In this document: positions 1-8,655 of the stretch, piece after piece
Layout of the letters: each line of letters starts with the position of its first letter
Position numbering within the stretch: the first letter of the stretch is position 1
Source: Cruorifilaria tuberocauda
Lineage: Eukaryota; Nematoda; Chromadorea; Rhabditida; Onchocercidae
Assembly (NCBI GenBank): GCA_013365365.1
Contig: JABVXU010000977.1
Coordinates: forward strand, 1-13,154
Direction of reading: 5' to 3'
DNA length: 13,154 nucleotides
The notes under the pieces: model-generated
What the model was told of the DNA's origin: nothing
Database searches by the model: none
What the model saw: the letters and a program-made list of their open reading frames with translations, nothing else
Made by a program: the position numbers and the translations under genes

Positions 1-140
1 AATAAGCTCAAATGCGTCATCATTATTCAAAACAGAAATCATAACATGAAAAAATAAGAATTGAAAACATCATTTATAATTCAATGAAATCGGAAAGTTG
101 AAATAATCTTGTAATATACAAGCCGTAAAATTGCCCAAGT

Positions 141-212
141 TTACTGTATATTAAATATTAAATGTATTACTGTATATTAAATATAAGTTCACTGTATATT
201 ATATATTATATT
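141..212. repeat. Short AT-rich tandem repeat, about three units
   Basis: The string ACTGTATATTA occurs three times, near 143, 170 and 192, each preceded by T, and the first two occurrences run on into AATAT. The spacing is about 27 and then about 22 bases, so the units are imperfect. This is a decayed minisatellite-like tract in non-coding DNA. No function is visible. Confidence 0.6.
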
Positions 213-1508
213 ATAAAAATTGCTTCAAACGGTTTTATCATGTTGATGTAATTAATTTTACAAGAAGCAATCATTTATTCGTTATCAAAATATCATCTTG
301 AATTAAATTTTTATGATCTAATCGATATTTACAGTTATAATCTAATCTAAAGTTGATACCATTCACCATCTAGATATCTTCTTTTCCGATTCAATGATGA
401 ATCAGTCTAGAAAAAAAACTTTACACAGAGAAATTTATTTAGAAAATTTCATTCATCCAAGGAAAGAAAAAGCCGCGCTTATCAGTAGAAGCTACAATAA
501 AGGAAATGGAAGTGAATAACATGATAAAATGATTGCTGATAAGTTTCATGTCTTAAACAGGAAGATGAATAACTTAATAAATAAGTAGCCGAGAATCCAT
601 GGACGTAAAATATAACGATACATCCGTCGTCCATAATTGATTACAGTTAGAAACTTTAAAAGTAAGAAAAAGTAAGAAAGAAAAGTAAGAAAATTTGATT
701 AAAATAAGAAAGAAATTAAAATCGAAATATTTCTTTTCATCTTTAATAACATTTTCCGACATCTTCTATCATTTCTGCGATTGTTAATTAAGCAAAATAT
801 TACTAATTTCCAATTTTTCTTACCGAAAAATAATGATGGCTTATAATCAATTTTGATTTTTGATACTATAAAAAGGTTAAATTTCTGATACAAAATATAA
901 ACTGATACAATTTAATGAAAGATTATCCGGTGAACGAAATACCTGTTAATTTTCTGATAATTTAATTTGTACTCACTCGATTTCTGCATAATAGTATTTG
1001 AAATATCTTGCACTTTATAATAAACTATATATGTAGTGCATGGAACTTAATACGAAAGAGCAAAACTCAGATTAACTTCCTTTTCACTCTTTTTCTTTTT
1101 TTAATTGTGATTGATTTTCTTAAATAAGTTTAATATTATGGGTACTTAATGTAATTCTTTGCAGTTTGATAATGAAGAATTAGTGAAAAGATTTGAATAG
1201 TTCAATTCTTACACGTGTTACTATGTAGATAATATTTTCCATCACTCTAAAGTTGAAGGCTAAATAAGAAGCATGTCGTAAATGAAATTTAATAGATGAA
1301 TGAAAATGAATTCGTTTTCAGTGAGTTTTCTAATTACCAATCATGATATCGTGAAAAACCGAAATCACACAAGAGGAGATGTTAAATTCGTAGATGATAA
1401 AATCATATGTTGAGATATCTTTGTGTAGACATGCACAGCTAAAAGTAGATCCTATGTTTTGTTTTATTTCAAATCACCATCACATCACTTTTTTACTTCA
1501 TCATCATC
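213..1508. other. Gene-free AT-rich stretch
   Basis: No coding region is supported here. The two minus-strand open frames, at 574-762 and 699-893, are rich in F, I, K and N, overlap each other and show no recognisable motif, so I treat them as chance frames. A purine-rich AAGAAA/AAGTAA tract lies around 660-720. No RNA gene or clear regulatory site was seen. The stretch ends abruptly at the TGTTGT boundary of the terminal repeat at 1509. Confidence 0.6.
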
Positions 1509-1826
1509 TGTTGTGGAATTTGGGAAATTTGAACTTGATTTGAGTTGAGTTCTTTGAGCTTATCACGAATCAATGCAATATCTTTATTTAATAGAAGATT
1601 CGTTTACAGCAATGACAACCTGGAGAATAACCGCACCGCGATAAGGGGAGAGTTTTTTACCAAGATGAGGAGATCTGATCTATCAGTAGATACGATAGGA
1701 TATGCCATTGTAACACAGCCATGATTGTAACCTTGTAACCTTATCCTTATCACTAAGCAAAGATAGGGACAGAACTGTGATAGCACGCAGATCATCACAT
1801 GACAATCCACCTGAAATATTACAACA
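1509..1826 (-). mobile_element. LTR-like block of a BEL/Pao-type retrotransposon
   Basis: The block starts TGTTGTGGAATTT at 1509 and ends in ACAACA at 1826, giving the inverted TGTTGT/ACAACA termini typical of LTRs and a length of 318 bases, ordinary for an LTR. It is more GC-rich than its surroundings. Its first 109 bases recur at 3841-3951. I choose the minus orientation because the adjacent pol fragment is on that strand and an AATAAA polyadenylation-like signal on the minus strand (near 1588) is kept in both copies. The opposite orientation is not excluded: TGG follows the block at 1828-1830, where a primer binding site would start, but the bases after it are not a clear tRNA match. No target-site duplication or convincing polypurine tract was found, so the exact ends are tentative. 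Confidence 0.5.
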
Positions 1827-2084
1827 GTGGCGTAAATGTCTTGTATCAAATAGTTTAGTTTCTCACGTTGCCCTATCTTATAAAATATAAAAATTAAAAA
1901 TAAACATAATTGAATCTAGTTTCGAGGAAATTCTCGATACTCCCGAGGGAAGAAACGATTAACAAACTAATAACAATAAGCAGTTATAACAATAATCTAC
2001 ATTGTTTCATAATTATCTCTAGTTTTTCTATCGATTCATTGGGTTAGGTGATCTGGATCACGGTAAACTGATAGCATTGATGAT
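1827..2084 (-). other. Non-coding tail between pol remnant and LTR-like block
   Basis: In the minus-strand direction this follows the end of the pol homology and leads into the terminal repeat at 1826. It carries no recognisable coding sequence. Small inverted motifs occur near 1924-1940, where TCGAG and CTCGA are separated by six bases, but a good polypurine tract directly against the LTR is not visible. It is best read as the 3' non-coding part of the retrotransposon or as older host DNA. Confidence 0.35.
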
Positions 2085-3470
2085 ATTTATTTTCTCATCT
2101 TGCTTCTTGTTCTTGAAGCAATAGGTCCTTCTGATTCTACTCGTTGTAGTGATCGTTCTTGGATTGATGATTGACGACTTACGTTAGCATTGTCGTCAAC
2201 TTCAAGTGAGTATAACACGTTTACTGGTCGGTTAATGCGGTGTTTTCTGTAATAACGTTCTAGCTTTCCCGTCCTTTCCTCTGTTAATTTCCTCTATTCT
2301 AGCTAGCTTCCACATCCCACGAGGAGTTTCGGGTTCGTTAACTAATACAATTTTACTTTCCTGAGGTTCTCTTTGTTCTACAATCTTTGGGGAAACGTGT
2401 TTATTTGGTATACTTTCTAAAGTTTTGTGATCAATATCTGACTAAATTTACTTGATTACTTATTCTGTGAGAAATGTATTCTTCTTCCTCATCATCACAA
2501 AAAATCTGATTTACTTTTGGTGAGATAAAATCTATTGGGCACATAATCTTCAAAACCTACACATGTCAGAGGAAGGACGGTAATATATCTTCTATTTCTA
2601 CTATAACAGTAATTCCTTCTCCCATAAATAGTCTTCTTCCAATGGCTCGCCTCATAGCTTTCTTTGTTAGACCAATCAGGCTCTCATGTATTCCGCCAGC
2701 CTATGTGGCTCTTCCTTTCATTGTTAAGGAGTTTTTGATTTTGATAGAATGTGTCATGATTGTTTTGAAGGGACTGGCCTGCATTGTCACCCAGGACCAA
2801 TTTGGGATATATCCTCGTCGTGCGCTGATTCTTCGGACAGATCATCTGCTACTTCCAGATGTATTGCTCTTGAAGTAAAACAGGTAAATAGAGCTATCTA
2901 TCTTTTAGTTAGTCCGCTTTCACTTTTAACAGTGAGAGGACCGAAGTAATCCAGTCCAATCTGTCCAAATATTCGGGAACGTTTGGTTCGAGTTTGTGGA
3001 AGTTGAGACATTGTTGGTAACTCGAATGGTTTTGCACACCTTTTTGCATTTATTTAATATTCATTTGATTTCGACTCTACCTTTATGTATCCAGAATTGA
3101 ATTTACCTTTAGCTATCCAGAATTGACTTTACCTTTAGGTATCCAGAATTTCTTTCGTAGTTCTGATAATATGTGAGCAATTCCTGCGTGATATAGTTCT
3201 TCATGAATTTGTTGTATAAAAAGTTTAGTTATCGGGTTATGCCTTGGAAGTTAGATTAATTGTGAGTTTTTGGAGTATATTTCTGAATTGTCCAATTGGC
3301 TTCGTGATTTCCAGAGACAATCTGCTTCATCGTAATATAGATTACATTTGTTTATCTCGTTTTCAGTTATTCTCTCGGATTGGGCTTGTTTAATCAGAAT
3401 TCTTGTTGCTTCGTTACGATTTGTTACTGTTAGCTCATTTCTTTCTTCCACGCTGACTTTCCTTTTGATA
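2085..3470 (-). pseudogene. Broken BEL/Pao retrotransposon pol, integrase half
   Basis: Read on the minus strand, short segments in different frames match the C-terminal half of BEL/Pao polyproteins. From right to left these are: a YYDEADCLWKS-type segment before the integrase (3251-3451), the zinc-binding region with [12 protein letters not shown] (about 3150-3240), the integrase core, and the pol C-terminal domain with PRGMWKLARIEEI (near 2290-2320). All three catalytic acids can be located: D in LDYFGPL at 2949-2951, D in GDNAGQ at 2786-2788, and E in HESLIG at 2683-2685. The last two are about 34 residues apart, matching the D,D-35-E pattern. A TAG interrupts the core after GLTKR, several frameshifts follow, and a 26-base triplication disrupts the zinc-binding region. 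Gag, protease, reverse transcriptase and RNase H are not recognisable. The copy cannot encode a working protein. The open frames on the plus strand at 2642-2949 are antisense shadows of it. Confidence 0.87.
3075..3150. repeat. 26-bp tandem triplication inside the integrase remnant
   Basis: Three consecutive copies of a 26-base unit built on TACCTTTA..TATCCAGAATT lie at 3075-3100, 3101-3126 and 3127-3150. On the minus strand the right-hand unit still reads KKFWIPKG, part of the integrase zinc-binding region. The unit is therefore coding sequence that was locally amplified after the element inserted or lost function. A 26-base step also shifts the reading frame. Confidence 0.8.
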
Positions 3471-3603
3471 TGAGTTTCATGAATTTTAGTATGTATTTGA
3501 TAACATTAAATCTAATTTATTGATAAATAAGAATTATTATCATAATATAAATTTAGCATAGGATACAATCAATCCCCGGCATAATATCGAATTGATGAAC
3601 AAT
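3471..3603. other. AT-rich DNA at the internal break of the retrotransposon
   Basis: Homology to pol stops near 3470. From here to the second terminal repeat at 3841 there is only AT-rich sequence with no reverse transcriptase or gag similarity. This implies a large internal deletion of the element, or that the two terminal repeat copies never belonged to one insertion. Confidence 0.4.
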
Positions 3604-3648
3604 CAGTGATACAGTGATACCAGTGATACAGTAATACCAGTGATACTG
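3604..3648. repeat. CAGTGATAC short tandem repeat
   Basis: Alternating 8- and 9-base units (CAGTGATA and CAGTGATAC) form about two and a half copies of a 17-base higher unit. One internal substitution gives CAGTAATAC. This is a small minisatellite with no coding context. Confidence 0.75.
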
Positions 3649-3840
3649 TTATTCTTGCTATGTTAACAAAAAAACCAATTTTGTATTCCAACAAATTTCT
3701 CATGAAAATATTTGCTATTTGTTAAAGAAAATACAATTTTTCTTGTTTATCTATCAATTGCTAAGAACATTACTCAACAAGCTGAATTAATAATATCAAT
3801 GTTTCATTGAATTTTATTTTGATAAGTAAATAATTAATAA

Positions 3841-3951
3841 TGTTGTGGAATTTGAGTTTGATTGAGATTGAATTGTGTTGAGTTGTTTGAGTTTATCATG
3901 AATCAATGCAATATCTTTTATTCAATAGAAGATTCGTTTACAGCAATGACA
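3841..3951 (-). mobile_element. Second partial copy of the LTR-like terminal repeat
   Basis: This block matches 1509-1617 in direct orientation. Both begin TGTTGTGGAATTTG and share a nearly unchanged stretch of about 58 bases ending GCAATGACAA, including the AATAAA signal on the minus strand; the part between is more diverged. Similarity starts sharply at the TG. After 3951 it is lost, apart from a possible CCTGAAATATT match at about 4111-4121 to the far end of the first copy. It is either a diverged 5' LTR of the minus-strand element or a separate truncated LTR. No primer binding site is seen next to it, and its flanks do not match those of the first copy. A plus-strand open frame at 3862-4074 is incidental. 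Confidence 0.5.
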
Positions 3952-4488
3952 AAACGTATTACACTTTCATACATTAACTTACTTTTATGGATTATAAAGA
4001 AATTATTGTTTGCAAAAAAAGTAATCATGTTTTATTCAGCTAACACTAAACAGGTTGATTATATGAATCAATAATATTGATACTTCTTCTTATATATCTA
4101 TTATTTCAACCTGAAATATTTTATGCTGCAATTAAGCAATCAATGATATATGCAACCTTAAAAGCAGATAAATTAGGAAGAAATCAAAAGATGCATTGTT
4201 TCATTTCAACACGCTTTTTCTTATTCTTGAATAGCTTATTTAATTAATGAAATATGAATGAAATATCTATTAAATTATTAATATTTAGATACAATCAAGA
4301 AAATGAGATTTTTAATACATGCAGCGATAAATTAAATAGAAATTACTCGAAGGTATGACTTACGGAATTTTCAAATGTTCCAATATGGAATTTATTGTAT
4401 TATATAATTAGGAAATGAAGTAATGCTGTTGAAAAATTATTTTAATTTCAATTTTATATCACCAAAATTGGCATACTTATTCCTCTAT
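3952..4488. other. Gene-free AT-rich stretch
   Basis: Nothing recognisable was found apart from the possible LTR end trace at about 4111-4121. There are no supported open frames, RNA genes or strong inverted repeats. Confidence 0.5.
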
Positions 4489-4915
4489 TATTTCATCGAA
4501 GTACAATAATACCTAGCATTTCTACTATCTTATCTAATTACTTATTATTATTTTATTATTTTATTATTTTGTTTTATATTAGAATTATTATTTTATTGAA
4601 ATAGTAATATCTATCGTTATTACTATTTTATCGAATTACAGTAATACTTGCCGTTTTTACTATATCGAATCATAGTGTTACCATTTCATCGAACTACAGT
4701 AATACTTATTTTACTGAACTACAGTAATACTTGCTGTTTTTACTATTTTATCGAATTACAATAACACCAGTACCATTTTAATGCAATATGATATTTCTTC
4801 CAGTAATAAATTATACTCAATATTTGGACAATATTCTCATTTTGAAACGATTACTGCAATATGTGTTTTCAAAATTGCTTTAAATTTTGTTGTGACTTTT
4901 AGTTGATAATACTTT
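4489..4915 (+). repeat. Minisatellite with unique tail, copy 1
   Basis: The left part holds degenerate units of about 38 bases built on TCGAATTACAGTAATACTTG followed by CCGTTTTTACTATTTTA. An embedded TTATTATTTTA simple repeat lies at about 4543-4571. The right part, about 4760-4915, is a non-repetitive tail ending in GATAATACTT. The same arrangement occurs as the reverse complement at 11437-11775. The tail differs there by only about ten bases in roughly 155, counted by eye, so the two copies are one dispersed repeat family. No open frame here is credible. It could be a non-autonomous mobile element with a satellite-like head, or a segmental duplication. Confidence 0.85.
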
Positions 4916-7020
4916 GTGAAGATTTTTTTACTTATATATAGTTTAGAAAGATGAAATATACTGAAATCGGCTTTGTTATTTTATTGCGAGACTGATTAAG
5001 TTGAAGCATAATTCCTCTCATTACATTACTTTCAAATTTATTTCTCTCTTTATCTTCTGAAATATTTTTTCATAAAAACAGGAAAGTGAATTCAAATATT
5101 TTTGATTCCGATTTTATGACAAGTTATAAAAAGGAAAAATTTCTAAATTGAGCACATTAAACATCAAACAAGTAACTTTTTAACAGAAAGCTCTTAAACT
5201 GAGCCTATCAAATTTATAGCATAAAATTTATTGAATTTGCTGCAAAAATCAAAAAAGTTGCAAGAGCAATGAGTAAATTATTAAATTTTTTGAACTTAAT
5301 AAATAAGGATAGAAATGATGCCAAAGTGATACATTTTCGAATAATAAAAGATTGCTCTTGTCAAAACTGAAGCTATTGAAATGTCAGAAATGATTTAGCC
5401 CAATTGTTCTGATTAAAAGTTACAATTTGATCTTCAATTAATTTAATTCAATGTTTATATTAAAAGTCCCTCCTCAACTTTTAGGATTTATTCCAAAAGA
5501 TTAGTTACTAGCACCTGTTATCATCAATTAAATGGTTATCATTCAATAATCCAACCTTGGATACAAGAATGGCTAAATGAGTTACAGCTTTGCAGTCAAC
5601 TTTGAATTATTGAGTAACGATTACTCAATTAATAAACTTAATTCAAAAGCTGCTGAATTTAAGGAAAGATGGTATGTAAGTTTGAAACTGAAAAAATTAG
5701 TGCAAATTTAGAAACCGTAAAATGAGGAATTATCAATTTAGTATCTTATCAACAAAGGATGGAATTTCCTTGGCGAGAAATTAGCTAGCAAAAAGAAGAG
5801 AAAGATTAGCAGAATCGTTGAAATATTGGAATTCAGTAAGTTACCGAATTAGTTTAAGAATTTATACAAAATCTACAATACATTGATAATTAATTATCAT
5901 CAATTATGTAAGTATTTTCAGTGTATGAATTGTATTGATACTCATCAGTGTGAAAATCAAATATTGAATTTGTATCAGGATGTATCAGGATGTATCAGGA
6001 GAGAAATTGTAATGAATTCCCATGATTTACTACAATTTCATTTCATTAAAAGATCAAAAATTAGAAAATATCAATCAAACAAAACATTTCTCACTATGAA
6101 TTCTAACTTTTTCCCTCTATTTTTTAGTTGAAAGTAGAAAACAACTTAATCAAATATGAAAATATTTACAGTAATCAAAGTAATTGGTTGTATTCATGAA
6201 ATCTATTACGCAAAAATCTTTTGTCTTAAACATTTTCAATCAAATAAGCTTTGTTAGCTATATTGTAATGTTCAAGTAAAATTCTTTATTAACTATCAAA
6301 GTTCCTTTGTCTAATTACTGCAAACAATACTTATCAGGCACCGCCCATGAGCAGTATTGCTTAACTTATCATGAATAGATGATTTTCCAGTGTAACAATA
6401 CTATTCTTGAAATAAATAATCCTTATCATTTATACTTTTTGGTACTATTACCTCAACAAATTATTCAAACAATGAAAAAGATTGATCATATGATCAACTG
6501 AATTGACTGTAATATCTAATCATCGTATTAAAAGGTCATGAATAAATTCTATCCATGAACGATTACTACAAGTGAATTTGACTCTGTTAAATCAAAGTTC
6601 TCTTCCAACAAGCCAAGAAAACAATTTCGCAGGATAGCATATTCTTTTACTGCTACTTCTTTTACTTTTACTTTTACTACTTTGAATATCGATATATTCA
6701 ATGGCAATTCACGGTAATTAATCTTTAATCTTTTTAATTTTCAATATTAATTGATTTATCAATTATATCGCTTAAAATTTCTTTATCATGTTTCATGAAA
6801 GTTCCTTCCTCATTGAATAAACACTTCAAGTTTCACTTTAAGTTTTCATTTTAAAATTATTGAATTAGCATATTTCATTTGAAAAAATTATTCCTTCCTG
6901 TCTGACAAATATATGGCTAAAATATTTTTTCAATAACTAAAAATTTACAGAGTATTGTTTTTTGCAAAATTCATCGATTTATCAAAAGGTTTTTTTTACT
7001 ACGACAAGAAGCTAAGAGTG
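4916..7020. other. Long gene-free stretch with minor repeats
   Basis: No gene is supported. An open frame at 5883-6131 (82 codons) has no recognisable motif and runs through the 10-base tandem repeat at 5971-6000, so I do not call it. A 16-base perfect palindrome lies at 5884-5899 (TGATAATTAATTATCA), and a CTTTTA-rich pyrimidine run lies near 6645-6680. The sequence at 5460-5870 is slightly less AT-rich and has scattered protein-like pieces broken by stops, but I could not match it to any family. Confidence 0.45.
5971..6000. repeat. Perfect 10-bp tandem repeat, three copies
   Basis: TGTATCAGGA is repeated exactly three times with no substitutions. Identical copies in such an AT-rich, drifting region suggest recent slippage. 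The period is not a multiple of three, which argues against the overlapping open frame being a real gene. Confidence 0.9.
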
Positions 7021-7027
7021 AGAAAAA

Positions 7028-7245
7028 GGCTGATTTAGAAAATTATGGGGAAAAATCTTTATTCAATTCTCACCTATAATTAGATAAATATATAAAAAGG
7101 AGCTTGATGGACAAAGATTAACGACTTTATTACTTTTCTTTCAATTGCAAGCGATTCCGTGAAAAGTAGTAAATGATAAAGTCGTAAGATACAGTGGAAA
7201 AGAACTTTTAATAAAGAAATATGCTTGAAAAAAAAAAATCAGCCT
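7028..7245. repeat. Short inverted repeats flanking the stem-loop
   Basis: GGCTGATTT at 7028-7036 and AAATCAGCC at 7237-7245 are exact reverse complements and enclose the stem-loop at 7121-7185. The arms are only nine bases, so chance is possible. If real, they could be the ends of a MITE-like element of about 220 bases. I could not identify a target-site duplication. Confidence 0.25.
7091..7185 (+). other. Stem-loop with an upstream TATA-like box
   Basis: TATAAAAAG at 7091-7099 lies 30 bases before a stem-loop. The arms are ACGACTTTAT (7121-7130) with ATAAAGTCGT (7176-7185), ten perfect pairs, then TACTTTTC (7131-7138) with GAAAAGTA (7161-7168), eight perfect pairs. A seven-base bulge (7169-7175) sits on the right side and the loop is 22 bases. 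AATAAA follows at about 7211. Seen directly: the pairing and the box. Inference: a small structured transcript could start here, but the DNA alone cannot show transcription, and the structure could be the core of a small decayed inverted-repeat element. Confidence 0.4.
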
Positions 7246-8575
7246 AAGAAGGAAATGCCCGTAGAATTAGTTTTCTTCAGAACCCTTTAACCACTTACTT
7301 ACTTACTTGATGCTAGTAAAATCGCCTCTTTCATTTATTAAATTTATCAATTTCGTAGATGATAAATGAATAATTTATTAGCTTGAAATTACATAAATCA
7401 TAATTTTATTGAATCATAATATCATAATTTGATTATCATATCATAATTTGCTGATAATGTAGCTATCATTCATATATTAGCATGTGATATATGAGTATTA
7501 TCTATGATAAAAGTTAAAGTGATGCGGATGATAATTAATTCCAAGATCTTCTGAAATAATATCACGATTCATGTTCGAATAGAAAGGATGTAAATGAAAC
7601 AGTTGGAAATTTTCGAAACTTTTACAACGATCTTATTTTTTGTAATTTTTACAATAATTAAATTGGATATGATTTCGCAGAAATCATTTACATCAACGAT
7701 TTCTCATTAATTTTAAATATCAGGTATCAGTAAAAGTATCAGATTATATTTTTAACAAAATTATTAATCAGGATTTTTAGAATCATTTGAAGTTTGATCA
7801 ATCGTTTATCAATTAATCAATACTCTATTCTTTATTCTCCTCTACTGATCATTCATTATCGCTTTATTATTCTAAAATAAAAAAAATTTTAAGCAATTTT
7901 AAGCATTTGAGAATTGCATATATAAATTAAATTAGCAATTTTCAATTAACAATTTTTACTGAAAAGTTTTTGAAATTTTACTAATGATGATAAAAAGCAT
8001 CGTTACTATTTAAGATTATTATTAGGTAATTAAAATTTTATGATGATCAATAAGTTGTTAGTGTAGAAAATATAGTATATAAATTTCTTTATGAAATGAA
8101 TAAAAAGAATTTATCAAAAATTACTAGATTAGAAAATTTGCTGTGTAAATTAAATCAATCCAGAATTTGAAGTTTCTTTTGTATTCATACATTCATTCAT
8201 AATCCATATTAGATCGATATTAAATCATTTTTTAAATAATTTAAACTATCGATATTAAAAGCAATCATGTGAATTACTCCATTCACACACCTAGAATGTT
8301 TACTAAAAGCTCTTTTGCATTGATGAAGAAATGCACTTTGATTTATATCATTTTCAAATGAAAAAGTAATAGAAAAAGTATTCGTTTCATTTACAGTTCA
8401 AATATTTTATGCTTAGTTTTGATGAATAGATCTGGAATACGATAATTGAAATTTTCACAGGAAATAACGTAAACAAGCAGTTAACTTGAGAATAAAATTT
8501 TTATTCCATTCAAATATTAACTAAAATATTCCCATTGAGTTCATTCTTATTTAAAATTAAAATTAAAGCTCATAA
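7246..8575. other. Gene-free AT-rich stretch upstream of the receptor gene
   Basis: No coding frame is supported. It holds a short ACTT run (about 7294-7308) and a cluster of ATCATAAT-type repeats around 7396-7450. The right end is presumably the promoter and outron region of the receptor gene at 8656, but no specific factor site can be named with confidence. Confidence 0.5.
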
Positions 8576-8587
8576 TTTTCATTTCAG
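8576..8587 (+). promoter_or_regulatory. Candidate spliced-leader trans-splice acceptor
   Basis: TTTTCATTTCAG is a strong nematode 3' splice site consensus with no upstream exon evident. It would leave a 68-base 5' untranslated region containing no ATG before the start codon at 8656. In nematodes, acceptors in this position commonly receive a spliced leader, but a cis intron with a non-coding first exon is also possible. Confidence 0.4.
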
Positions 8588-8655
8588 GTATTTAAACACT
8601 GTGAATTAGTCTTCATTTATATTTATAATTTAAGAGAAAATTTGCTAGTAAAATT

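Noticed and set aside
1604..1849. 81-codon minus-strand open frame
   Set aside because: It lies within the LTR-like block and its edge and matches no protein motif. LTR sequence explains it better.
2642..2949. Plus-strand open frames of 78 and 66 codons
   Set aside because: They are antisense to the BEL/Pao integrase remnant; the minus-strand reading explains this sequence.
5460..5870. Possible decayed coding sequence of unknown kind
   Set aside because: Protein-like pieces such as QQRMEFPWREIS appear but stops are frequent in all frames and I could not assign a family. A frameshift-tolerant translated search would decide it.
5883..6131. 82-codon open frame on the plus strand
   Set aside because: It has no recognisable motif, crosses a perfect 10-base tandem repeat, and has no convincing start context or exon partners.
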